A DNA stretch of 64,000 nucleotides. It comes from SIG440 sp045586925 (lineage in GTDB: Bacteria; Bacillota; Clostridia; Monoglobales; Monoglobaceae). A program made the position numbers and the translations under genes. Under the pieces are notes generated by a model, which saw nothing but the letters and a program-made list of their open reading frames with translations, did not search any database and was not told where the DNA came from. Positions within the stretch are counted from its first letter, which is position 1; the number at the start of each line of letters is the position of its first letter. Positions 54,055-61,411 of this stretch are shown one piece after another. The DNA lies in contig JAZNBG010000014.1 in NCBI GenBank assembly GCA_045586925.1, positions 73,850 through 137,849 of the forward strand. The letters are read 5' to 3'.

Positions 54055-54565
54055 TCACAAAGTATTAATAGATGAACAGACACTTGATAAAAAGGTGTCA
54101 GAAATCGCTGATGAAATCAATAAAAAATATAAAGGCGAAAAACTGATAGTTGTAGGCGTTCTTAAGGGTGCGTTTATGTTTATGAGTGATTTGCTTAAAA
54201 AGATTACGGTTGATACCGAGGTCTACTTTCTTAAAGCATCAAGCTACGGCTTGGGCACAGAGAGTACGGGAAACGTAAAAATTACCAAGGATATAGAAAG
54301 GGATATAAAGGGCGAAAATGTTCTGCTGATTGAAGACATAATCGACAGCGGTTACACAATGCGCGAGGTATTAAAAATTCTTGGCGAGCGCGAGCCTAAG
54401 GCACTTGAGCTTTGTTCCTGTCTAAGCAAGCCCGACAGACGAGTATGCGAGGTCAAGATAGATTATCTTGGCTTTGAAATTCCTGATAAATTTGTGATAG
54501 GCTATGGCCTTGATTATGCCGAAAAATACAGAAATTTACCGTACATCGGTTACATAGAACAATAA
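54038..54565 (+). CDS. hpt: Hypoxanthine phosphoribosyltransferase
   Basis: 175 residues. PRPP loop VLLIEDIIDSGYTMREVL, LKGAFMFMSDLLKKI and LGFEIPDKFVIGYGLDYAEKYRNLPYIG. Salvages hypoxanthine and guanine to IMP/GMP. Its start overlaps tilS, a classical pairing; ftsH, which usually follows, is replaced here by gltX. Confidence 0.95.
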   Translation: MEQLNNHKVLIDEQTLDKKVSEIADEINKKYKGEKLIVVGVLKGAFMFMSDLLKKITVDTEVYFLKASSYGLGTESTGNVKITKDIERDIKGENVLLIEDIIDSGYTMREVLKILGEREPKALELCSCLSKPDRRVCEVKIDYLGFEIPDKFVIGYGLDYAEKYRNLPYIGYIEQ

Positions 54566-54580
54566 ACGGAGGAGAAAACA

Positions 54581-56035
54581 ATGAGTAATGAAGTAAGAAC
54601 AAGATTTGCACCAAGCCCCACAGGTTATATGCACATAGGAAATTTAAGAACAGCCCTTTATGCATATCTTCTGGCAAAATCCAATGACGGAAAGTTTATT
54701 CTCAGAATTGAGGACACCGACCAGGAAAGATATGTAGAAGGTGCGGTTGATGTTATATACAGAACCATGGCAGATACCGGACTAATTCATGACGAAGGTC
54801 CCGACAAGGACGGCGGCTTTGGACCTTATATCCAGAGCGAACGAAGAAACATATACAAAGAGTATGCCGAAAAGTTGGTAGAGCTTGGTCACGCATACTA
54901 TTGTTTCTGTGACAAGGAGAGATTAGAGGAATTGCGTCAGCAGCAGACAGTTATGAAGGTTCCCACCAAATACGATGGTCTTTGCAGCAAGCTGTCAAAG
55001 GAAGAAATCGAAGAAAAGCTGAAGGCAGGAGTACCCTATGTAATCCGCCAGAAGATGCCAAAGTATGGCAAAACTACATTCCATGACGAAGTTTTTGGTG
55101 AAATTTCTGTTGAAAATGCAATTCTTGATGATAATGTTCTTCTTAAAGCAGATGGACTGCCCACATACAACTTTGCAAACGTAATTGATGACCACCTGAT
55201 GCAGATTTCACACATAATTCGTGGCAGCGAGTATCTCTCATCAACCCCTAAATACAATCTTTTGTACGAGGCATTTGGTTGGGAAATCCCCAAGTATGTT
55301 CACGTATCACCGGTTATGAAGGATGCAAACAACAAGCTGTCAAAGCGTCACGGGGATGCATCTTATGAAGATTTTATTGCCAAGGGCTATCTCAAAGAGG
55401 CGATTGTTAACTATATTGCCCTTCTTGGTTGGGCACCCGGCGATGAAAGAGAAAAGTTTACAATTGAGGAGCTTATTGAGGCGTTTGATGTCAAGGGCAT
55501 AAGCAAATCTCCTGCAATCTTTGACGAAAAGAAGCTTGCATGGCTCAACGGCGAATATATCAGAGAACTGACTCCTGAAAAGTTTCACGAAATGGCACTT
55601 CCTTATTATGACGGAGTTATCACAAATCCTGATATTGATTTGAAGGAAGTTTCTGAACTGCTGCAACCCAGATGCGAAAAGCTTTCGGATATTCCCGAGC
55701 AGGTTGATTTCTTTGACAAGCTGCCCGACTATGAAAACGAGCTTTATACACATAAAAAAATGAAAACCAATCCCGAAAACTCTCTGGAGGCGCTTCAGGC
55801 AGTTCTTCCTGTGCTTGAGGGAATAGGCGAATGGACAAAGGAAAATATTCACGACGAGCTGATTGCTCTGGTTGAAAGATTAGAACTTAAAAACGGCAGA
55901 ATTTTGTGGCCTGTACGTGTTGCGGTATCGGGTAAGGCGTTTACACCGGGCGGCGGCGTAGAGCTTGCATATATTCTTGGTAAGGACGAAACCATCAACC
56001 GTATTAAGATTGGAATTGAAAAATTATCAAAGTAA
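54581..56035 (+). CDS. gltX: Glutamyl-tRNA synthetase
   Basis: 484 residues, class I. HIGH-type motif RFAPSPTGYMHIGNLRTAL and KMSKS-type motif NKLSKRHGDASYEDF; C-terminal anticodon-binding helices. It lacks the zinc-finger cysteines of the E. coli type, as usual in Firmicutes, where it likely also charges tRNA-Gln (no glnS here). GGAGGAG upstream. 12 nt before the aminotransferase gene. Confidence 0.96.
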   Translation: MSNEVRTRFAPSPTGYMHIGNLRTALYAYLLAKSNDGKFILRIEDTDQERYVEGAVDVIYRTMADTGLIHDEGPDKDGGFGPYIQSERRNIYKEYAEKLVELGHAYYCFCDKERLEELRQQQTVMKVPTKYDGLCSKLSKEEIEEKLKAGVPYVIRQKMPKYGKTTFHDEVFGEISVENAILDDNVLLKADGLPTYNFANVIDDHLMQISHIIRGSEYLSSTPKYNLLYEAFGWEIPKYVHVSPVMKDANNKLSKRHGDASYEDFIAKGYLKEAIVNYIALLGWAPGDEREKFTIEELIEAFDVKGISKSPAIFDEKKLAWLNGEYIRELTPEKFHEMALPYYDGVITNPDIDLKEVSELLQPRCEKLSDIPEQVDFFDKLPDYENELYTHKKMKTNPENSLEALQAVLPVLEGIGEWTKENIHDELIALVERLELKNGRILWPVRVAVSGKAFTPGGGVELAYILGKDETINRIKIGIEKLSK

Positions 56036-56047
56036 GGAATGATAAAA

Positions 56048-57244
56048 ATGGACATAACAACAAAATTTTCGGATAAGGTAAAGCATCTTGAAGCATCTGC
56101 AATCCGTGAGATTTTTAAACTTCTTGCAAAACCCGGCATAATCAGCTTTGCGGGCGGTGCTCCCGACCCCAACCTCTTCCCCAAGAAAGAGTTTGCTGAG
56201 ATTGCAAAAGATATCCTTGAAAATCAGGGTAATGTGGCACTTCAGTATGGCGTAACCGAAGGTTACGCGCCCTTACGTGACTGGACAAAGAAACGTCTGG
56301 TAAGTCAGGGCATTATCACAGATGCAGATGATGTAATTATTGTCAGCGGCGGTCAGCAGGGCATTGACCTTGCCACTAAATCCCTTATAAATCCCGGCGA
56401 TGGTATAATCTGTGAAGAACCCAGCTTTATTGGCGGTCTTAACTGCTTCCGTTCATTCAATGCGGAGCTTTATGGTGTTCCTGTTCTTTCGGATGGTATT
56501 GATACCGAAAAATTAGAGGAAACCTTAAAGGCACATCCAAATGTAAAACTGCTTTATACTATCTCTACCTTCCAGAATCCTTCAGGAATTACAATTTCTC
56601 TGGAAAAGAGAAAAAAGATTTTAGAGCTTGCTGAAAAATATGATTTCCTTATATATGAGGATAATCCCTATGGCGAGTTGCGATTCAGTGGCGAGGAAGT
56701 TCCCACATTCAAATCAATGGATAAAAGTGGCAGAGTTATCTACTTTGGCTCATTCTCAAAGATTTTGGCTCCCGGTATGCGTTTAGGTTTTACTTCTGCT
56801 CCGGCACCTTTGCTTGAGAGAATGATTATCTGCAAACAGACCGAGGATGTTCATACCAATGTCCTGTCACAGATGATTGCGTATGAGTTTGTAACACGCT
56901 ATTCAATAGACGAGCATATCGCAAAGCTCCGTGCGGCTTACGGCAAAAAGTGTAAGCTGATGATGGATTGTATGGATAAGTATTTCCCGGCATCAGTCAA
57001 GCACACCTGCCCCGAGGGTGGATTGTTCCTATTCTGCACAATGCCTGACGGTTTTGACAGTAAAGAACTTATGAAGCTTGCTCTTGATAAAAATGTTGCC
57101 TTTGTTCCCGGTACATCTTGTATGATTGACGACAAGGCTTCATACAGCACCTTCCGTATGAACTATTCAACTGCATCAGAGGAAGACATAGAAAAAGGAA
57201 TAAAAGCTCTTGGCGAAGTGCTTCACGAGTTTATGGGAGAGTGA
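56048..57244 (+). CDS. PLP-dependent aminotransferase (fold type I, LysN/MocR-like)
   Basis: 398 residues. PLP anchor GGQQGIDLATKSL, YTISTFQNPSG, YEDNPYGELRFSG, the lysine Schiff base in YFGSFSKILAPGMRLGFT, and FRMNYSTASEEDIEKG. It is the class of 2-aminoadipate/aromatic/branched-chain transaminases without a GntR domain; substrate unassigned. ATG at 56048 has AAGGA upstream; an ATG at 56039 overlaps that site. Confidence 0.9.
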   Translation: MDITTKFSDKVKHLEASAIREIFKLLAKPGIISFAGGAPDPNLFPKKEFAEIAKDILENQGNVALQYGVTEGYAPLRDWTKKRLVSQGIITDADDVIIVSGGQQGIDLATKSLINPGDGIICEEPSFIGGLNCFRSFNAELYGVPVLSDGIDTEKLEETLKAHPNVKLLYTISTFQNPSGITISLEKRKKILELAEKYDFLIYEDNPYGELRFSGEEVPTFKSMDKSGRVIYFGSFSKILAPGMRLGFTSAPAPLLERMIICKQTEDVHTNVLSQMIAYEFVTRYSIDEHIAKLRAAYGKKCKLMMDCMDKYFPASVKHTCPEGGLFLFCTMPDGFDSKELMKLALDKNVAFVPGTSCMIDDKASYSTFRMNYSTASEEDIEKGIKALGEVLHEFMGE

Positions 57245-57248
57245 GATT

Positions 57249-58265
57249 ATGGAAAATGTTATGACAGAGCCTAAAAAAAGAATTCTCAGCGGAATTCAGC
57301 CATCAGGGGCACTTACCTTAGGCAACTATGTGGGTGCGCTTCGCAACTGGGTTCAGCTGCAGAAGGAAGATATATACGAATGTTATTATATGATTGCTGA
57401 CCTTCACGCAATTACCGTAAGGCAGGAGCCTGCGGCTCTCAGAAGAAACTGTATGGATTTGCTTGCAATATTCATTGCCTGCGGTCTTGACCCCGAAAAA
57501 GAGCCTATCTTTTTCCAGTCACACGTTCCGGCACACACACAGCTTGGTTGGGTGCTTGATTGCAACACCTATATGGGCGAGCTTTCAAGAATGACACAGT
57601 TTAAGGATAAAAGTAAAAAGCACGAAAATAATATTAACGCAGGTCTTTTTACATATCCATCCCTTATGGCAGCAGATATTCTGCTGTATCAGGCAGATTT
57701 AGTTCCTGTAGGTAAAGACCAGACACAGCATCTTGAACTTGCACGCAATCTCGCACAGCGCTTTAACAATGCATACAGCGACACATTTAAAGTTCCCGAA
57801 GGATATATCCCTAAAGTTGGAGCAAAAATAATGAGCCTTCAGGACCCGACGCAAAAGATGTCAAAGTCAGACCCGAATGAAAATTCGTTTATCCTTATGC
57901 TTGACCCGATTGACAAGGTTGTAAAAAAGATAAAAAGAGCGGTTACAGACTCCGGCTCTGAGGTAAAGCGCGGCGAGGGTAAGGAAGGTGTTGAAAACCT
58001 TATGAGTATTTACTCTGCGGTTACTGGTAAAACTATGGATGATATTGAACTTGAGTTTGAAGGAAGGGGCTACGGCGATTTTAAATCAGCGGTTGCCGAG
58101 GCGGTTGCTGAAACCCTAAGACCTATTCAGGAAAGACACGCAGAACTCATTAAGAATAAGGATTATCTTGAAACAGTATATAAGCGTGGAGCAGAACAGG
58201 CAAACCGTACTGCAATGAAAACAATATCAAAGGTATACAGAAAGGTAGGCTTTATTCAGCCTTAA
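57249..58265 (+). CDS. trpS: Tryptophanyl-tRNA synthetase
   Basis: 338 residues, class I. RILSGIQPSGALTLGNYVGALR (HIGH-type TLGN), IADLHAITVR, and the KMSKS-type motif KMSKSDPNENSFI. ATG at 57249 has GGAGAG upstream; a longer in-frame start lies in the preceding gene. No T-box or trp attenuator is present; it sits 4 nt after the aminotransferase gene. Confidence 0.97.
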   Translation: MENVMTEPKKRILSGIQPSGALTLGNYVGALRNWVQLQKEDIYECYYMIADLHAITVRQEPAALRRNCMDLLAIFIACGLDPEKEPIFFQSHVPAHTQLGWVLDCNTYMGELSRMTQFKDKSKKHENNINAGLFTYPSLMAADILLYQADLVPVGKDQTQHLELARNLAQRFNNAYSDTFKVPEGYIPKVGAKIMSLQDPTQKMSKSDPNENSFILMLDPIDKVVKKIKRAVTDSGSEVKRGEGKEGVENLMSIYSAVTGKTMDDIELEFEGRGYGDFKSAVAEAVAETLRPIQERHAELIKNKDYLETVYKRGAEQANRTAMKTISKVYRKVGFIQP

Positions 58266-58277
58266 GGTAATTTACAA

Positions 58278-59357
58278 ATGTTTACAAATAATGGTGTATT
58301 TATTATTCTTGCACTTGTGGTGGGTTTTTTAATTTCTTTTGCATCAACCCCTACGGTGATTGCACTGGCTCGTAAAATCAATGCAATTGATATCCCAAAG
58401 GATTCGCGCCGAGTTCATAAAAAGCCGATTCCACTCATTGGCGGTTTGGCAATATTTTACGGATTTATCATAAGCGTTTTGTGCTTTGCTGTAATGGAGA
58501 GAGAGCTTATGGGTATTCTCATAGGTGCGGTTATTATGGTAACTGTCGGTATTATTGATGATATGCGCGATTTGAATGCCAAGGTGAAATTGCTTTTCCA
58601 GATAATTGCAGCGGCAATAGTGATTTACTTTGGTGTTGATATTCAATATGTGGCAAATCCCTTTGCCAACTGGGTTGGACCTCAGTACATAAATCTTGGA
58701 CTGTGGTCAATTCCTATTACTATGGTGTGGATTATCGGTGTTACCAATGCAGTAAACCTTATTGACGGTCTTGACGGCCTTGCTGCAGGAGTTTCATCCA
58801 TTGCGTCGGTGGCACTTCTTTCAATGACATTGATATCGCGAAATGTCAATGCCGCAATCGTTACTGCGGCACTGGCTGGTGCGGGCTTTGGATTTTTGCC
58901 TTATAATTTCAATCCGGCAAAGATTTTTATGGGTGACACAGGCTCAACATTCTTAGGCTTTGTGCTAGCCTGCATTTCAATTCAGGGTGTTATGAAGACG
59001 TATGCAGTTGTGTCGGTTGCGGTGCCTGTGCTGATTTTGGGACTTCCCATATTTGATACCCTTTTTGCAATAGTTCGTCGCATACTTAAAAGAAAGCCCA
59101 TTATGTCACCCGACCGTGGACATCTGCATCACAGATTGATTGATATGGGTTTTTCGCAAAGGCAGACAGTAACAATTCTTTATGTTCTTACTAGTGTACT
59201 GTGTCTTACCGCAGTTGTTATGGCACTGAAAGGTGCTCTTCGTGGTTTAATTCTTGTTGCGGCAGTTGTTGTGATTTTAATTGTAACTTTTTCAGTTTTT
59301 GAACCTAAAAATGGAGAAAAAAATGCTTCTAAGGAGGATACAAATGAAAAAGATTAA
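58278..59357 (+). CDS. tagO: Undecaprenyl-phosphate GlcNAc-1-phosphate transferase (TagO/WecA-like)
   Basis: 359 residues, about ten to eleven transmembrane helices. Catalytic loops are seen: RVHKKPIPLIGGLAIF, VGIIDDMRDLNAKVKLLFQ, TNAVNLIDGLDGLAAG, KIFMGDTGSTFLGF and the His loop DRGHLHHRLIDMGF. It begins teichoic-acid or polysaccharide assembly on the lipid carrier. Overlaps wecB start by 14 nt, giving a two-gene wall-polymer unit. Confidence 0.93.
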   Translation: MFTNNGVFIILALVVGFLISFASTPTVIALARKINAIDIPKDSRRVHKKPIPLIGGLAIFYGFIISVLCFAVMERELMGILIGAVIMVTVGIIDDMRDLNAKVKLLFQIIAAAIVIYFGVDIQYVANPFANWVGPQYINLGLWSIPITMVWIIGVTNAVNLIDGLDGLAAGVSSIASVALLSMTLISRNVNAAIVTAALAGAGFGFLPYNFNPAKIFMGDTGSTFLGFVLACISIQGVMKTYAVVSVAVPVLILGLPIFDTLFAIVRRILKRKPIMSPDRGHLHHRLIDMGFSQRQTVTILYVLTSVLCLTAVVMALKGALRGLILVAAVVVILIVTFSVFEPKNGEKNASKEDTNEKD

Positions 59358-60465
59358 GGTAATGACAATTTTCGGCACCCGTCCGGAGGCTATTAAAATG
59401 GCACCACTGGTAAAGGAGCTTGAAAAGAATGAGAACATTGAATCAATTGTCTGTGTTACGGCACAGCATCGTCAGATGCTTGATCAGGTTCTTGAAATTT
59501 TTGACATAAAGCCTGACTATGACCTCAATATTATGAAGGACAGACAGACACTTATCAGCATCACAACCCGTGGTTTAGAGGGGCTTGATGATGTAATGAA
59601 GGAGGCAAAGCCTGATTTGGTGCTTGTTCACGGTGATACATCAACGACTTTTGTTGGCAGTTTAGCGGCTTTCTATAACCAGATTGCTGTTGGTCACGTT
59701 GAGGCAGGGCTTAGAACCTTTGATAAATATTCACCCTTCCCCGAAGAGGTTAACCGACGCCTTACAGGTGTGATTGCAGATATGCATTTTTCACCCACAG
59801 AACGTAATCGTGAAAATCTTCTTCGTGAAAATGTGGATGACAGCACAATCTATATTACGGGCAACACAGTAATTGATGCACTTCAGACAACTGTTCGTCC
59901 TGATTATGAGTTTAAGGACGAGGGCTTAGCTTCAATGAATTGGGACAGCAAAAAGGTAATTGTGATGACAGCACACCGCCGTGAAAATTTAGGCGAGCCG
60001 TTAAAGAACATTTGCCGTGCTGTAAAGCGAATCGTAGAGGACTTCCCCGAGGTTGAGGTTGTCTACCCCGTTCATATGAATCCTGCTGTTCGCGAGGTGG
60101 CATACAGTATCTTAGGTGATATGGACAGAGTAAAGCTTATCGAGCCTGTGAATGCTGACGAGCTTCACAACGCAATCAGCCGTGGATATATGGTTATGAC
60201 AGACTCCGGCGGTCTTCAGGAGGAAGCTCCGTCACTTGGCAAGCCCGTACTTGTTATGCGCAATGAAACCGAACGCCCCGAGGCAGTTGATGCAGGAACT
60301 GTAAAGATTGCCGGTGTTGACGAGAATGTAATTTATAATCTTGCAAAGGAATTAATTACAGACGATGCTGCCTATAACAAAATGGCAAAGGCTGTTAATC
60401 CTTATGGTGACGGCCACGCGTCAGAACGTATTGTTAAGGCAATTGTTGAAAAGTATTGTAAATAA
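59344..60465 (+). CDS. wecB: UDP-GlcNAc 2-epimerase (non-hydrolysing)
   Basis: 373 residues; interconverts UDP-GlcNAc and UDP-ManNAc (MnaA/WecB). Seen: TIFGTRPEAIKMAPLVKEL, VHGDTSTTFVGSLAAF, HVEAGLRTFDKYSPFPEE, and DSGGLQEEAPSLGKPVLVMR. The ATG at 59344 has AAGGAGG upstream within tagO. UDP-ManNAc supplies the second sugar for wall teichoic-acid linkage. Confidence 0.95.
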   Translation: MKKIKVMTIFGTRPEAIKMAPLVKELEKNENIESIVCVTAQHRQMLDQVLEIFDIKPDYDLNIMKDRQTLISITTRGLEGLDDVMKEAKPDLVLVHGDTSTTFVGSLAAFYNQIAVGHVEAGLRTFDKYSPFPEEVNRRLTGVIADMHFSPTERNRENLLRENVDDSTIYITGNTVIDALQTTVRPDYEFKDEGLASMNWDSKKVIVMTAHRRENLGEPLKNICRAVKRIVEDFPEVEVVYPVHMNPAVREVAYSILGDMDRVKLIEPVNADELHNAISRGYMVMTDSGGLQEEAPSLGKPVLVMRNETERPEAVDAGTVKIAGVDENVIYNLAKELITDDAAYNKMAKAVNPYGDGHASERIVKAIVEKYCK

Positions 60466-60495
60466 CAATTGAATATGTAAGAAGTTGTCTTTATA

Positions 60496-60524
60496 TTGAC
60501 AATATTCGACAAATATGGTATGAT
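60496..60524 (+). promoter_or_regulatory. Consensus promoter of the candidate toxin mRNA
   Basis: Perfect TTGACA (60496-60501), 17-nt spacer, TATGAT (60519-60524). Transcription would begin near 60531, 172 nt before the peptide ATG. Confidence 0.85.
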
Positions 60525-60530
60525 ATTTAT

Positions 60531-60702
60531 TGTGGAAATCTACTATCTAAATCGAGTTTTTCTTGCCCTTGCCATAGGGTATCTCCTTGTAGATGGTGAT
60601 GGTTAAAAGGACGGTTGCCTTGTCATCCCGCATAACAGCGGAAAGGTAAGGTGAGTACTCAGCTTTTTATGCGGGAAATATATCCCGAGAGGAGGCTGAT
60701 AC
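60531..60702 (+). promoter_or_regulatory. Structured leader of the candidate toxin mRNA
   Basis: The 172-nt leader contains CCCGCATAA (60627-60635) perfectly complementary to TTATGCGGG (60667-60675), an alternative CGGGA/TCCCG hairpin (60672-60687), and TCAGC (60659-60663) able to pair with GCTGA (60695-60699) next to the GGAGG. GACGGTTGCC at 60610-60619 is the perfect complement of GGCAACCGTC at 60871-60880 in the 3' UTR. Such folds typically keep type I toxin mRNAs silent. Confidence 0.6.
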
Positions 60703-60798
60703 ATGTACGCTTTGTCTATTGTTGGGAGTTTGTGTAGTATTGTTGGATTTATATTCGCAATCTATACATATGTTAATCCTAATAAAAAGAAAAAGTGA
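60703..60798 (+). CDS. 31-aa hydrophobic peptide, candidate type I toxin
   Basis: ATG at 60703, strong GGAGG (60691-60695) 7 nt upstream, stop TGA at 60796. The peptide is one transmembrane helix of about 20 residues (LSIVGSLCSIVGFIFAIYTY) followed by VNPNKKKK, so a short N-terminus, a hydrophobic core with Gly/Ser and a very basic tail. This is the form of membrane-acting type I toxins (TxpA, BsrG, Fst, Ldr classes), but I see no clear sequence match to any of them. It is the only ORF on a dedicated transcript with an antisense RNA at its 3' end. A non-toxic small membrane peptide is the alternative. Confidence 0.78.
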   Translation: MYALSIVGSLCSIVGFIFAIYTYVNPNKKKK

Positions 60799-60825
60799 GC
60801 CGTCTGCTGCAACAGATTGGCTCAC
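60795..60825 (-). terminator. Intrinsic terminator of the antisense RNA
   Basis: On the minus strand GTGAGCC ... GGCTCAC (perfect 7 bp plus inner TCTG/CAGA) followed by TTTTTCTTTTT. On the plus strand the same stem contains the TGA stop of the peptide gene, so the two transcripts share this structure. Confidence 0.85.
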
Positions 60826-60868
60826 AGGTTTGAGATGTAATCTCATTCACTTGTAACTAAAATGTATC

Positions 60869-60898
60869 GTGGCAACCGTCTTGGGTTTCCACTTTTTC
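60869..60898 (+). terminator. Intrinsic terminator of the toxin mRNA
   Basis: GTGGCAACC / GGTTTCCAC (8 pairs, one mismatch), loop GTCTTG, then TTTTTC. Its 5' arm also pairs with 60610-60619 in the leader, so folding of the terminator and of the 5'-3' long-range helix compete. Confidence 0.75.
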
Positions 60899-60905
60899 TA
60901 TATAT

Positions 60906-60934
60906 ATTATAACAAATATACTTCTAATCGTCAA
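60906..60934 (-). promoter_or_regulatory. Consensus promoter of the antisense RNA
   Basis: Minus strand: TTGACG (complement of 60929-60934), 17-nt spacer, perfect TATAAT (complement of 60906-60911). It lies just beyond the mRNA terminator and is stronger in its -10 than the toxin promoter, as expected for an excess antitoxin RNA. Confidence 0.82.
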
Positions 60935-61022
60935 CATTAAATTGCATAAAACAATGTAAAAAAAATTATCAAATATATACAATATATGCAAAAATGCAAT
61001 CTATTATAACACTTAATGTTGA
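60931..61022. repeat. Long imperfect palindrome next to the antitoxin promoter
   Basis: TCAACATTAA (60931-60940) and TTAATGTTGA (61013-61022) are perfect complements, as are ATTGCAT (60941-60947) and ATGCAAT (60994-61000) inside. The left arm overlaps the -35 box of the antisense promoter. No gene lies in this AT-rich 170-bp stretch. Confidence 0.65.
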
Positions 61023-61075
61023 AGGTTTATTTTTGTGTTTTAGCACATGATATTCTGTCCGAGTGAACTCACCTT

Positions 61076-61384
61076 TTAATTTATAGATACCTCATAGTCA
61101 AAGCTTGCACGACTGCCAACCTGCGAACGTACATAGGTTGCAACCTCGACGTGCTTGGGATGTACCTGATAGCCTTTGAGTGCAGCCTCGTCTGTAAAGG
61201 TGCTGTCAAGTATCAAATCTCCGCTTGATGATGCAAGGGGATTAATGTTTACCTTGATATCGGTCAGACCTTCAATCTGCCCCATAAGACCTTCGATTCC
61301 TTCCTTGATTTTTGCTGCCGCAACGGCTCTTTCGTCGGCAGTCAGTTCTTCCTTAAAATTCCAGATGATTACGTGTTTTACCAT
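61076..61384 (-). CDS. Dabb-family (stress-responsive A/B barrel) protein
   Basis: 102 residues: MVKHVIIWNFKEELTADER, HPKHVEVATYVRSQVGSR and FDYEVSIN are typical of the Dabb ferredoxin-like barrel. Members act as small, dimeric proteins in stress or ring-cleaving pathways; function is not predictable here. GAGAGGG precedes the ATG. It is the last gene of the hydE-hydG-Dabb transcript, 27 nt after hydG. Confidence 0.86.
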   Translation of the reverse strand: MVKHVIIWNFKEELTADERAVAAAKIKEGIEGLMGQIEGLTDIKVNINPLASSSGDLILDSTFTDEAALKGYQVHPKHVEVATYVRSQVGSRASFDYEVSIN

Positions 61385-61411
61385 TTTTAATAACCCTCTC
61401 TTTTTATTTTT

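Larger units (their letters stand above)
60786..60899 (-). ncRNA. Antisense RNA (candidate antitoxin), ~110 nt
   Basis: Predicted from its own consensus promoter (60906-60934, minus strand) and a minus-strand terminator at 60795-60825. Between them it is fully complementary to the 3' UTR and last codons of the 31-aa peptide mRNA, with no ORF of its own. This convergent, 3'-overlapping layout matches RatA/txpA and SR4/bsrG antitoxins. Confidence 0.75.
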
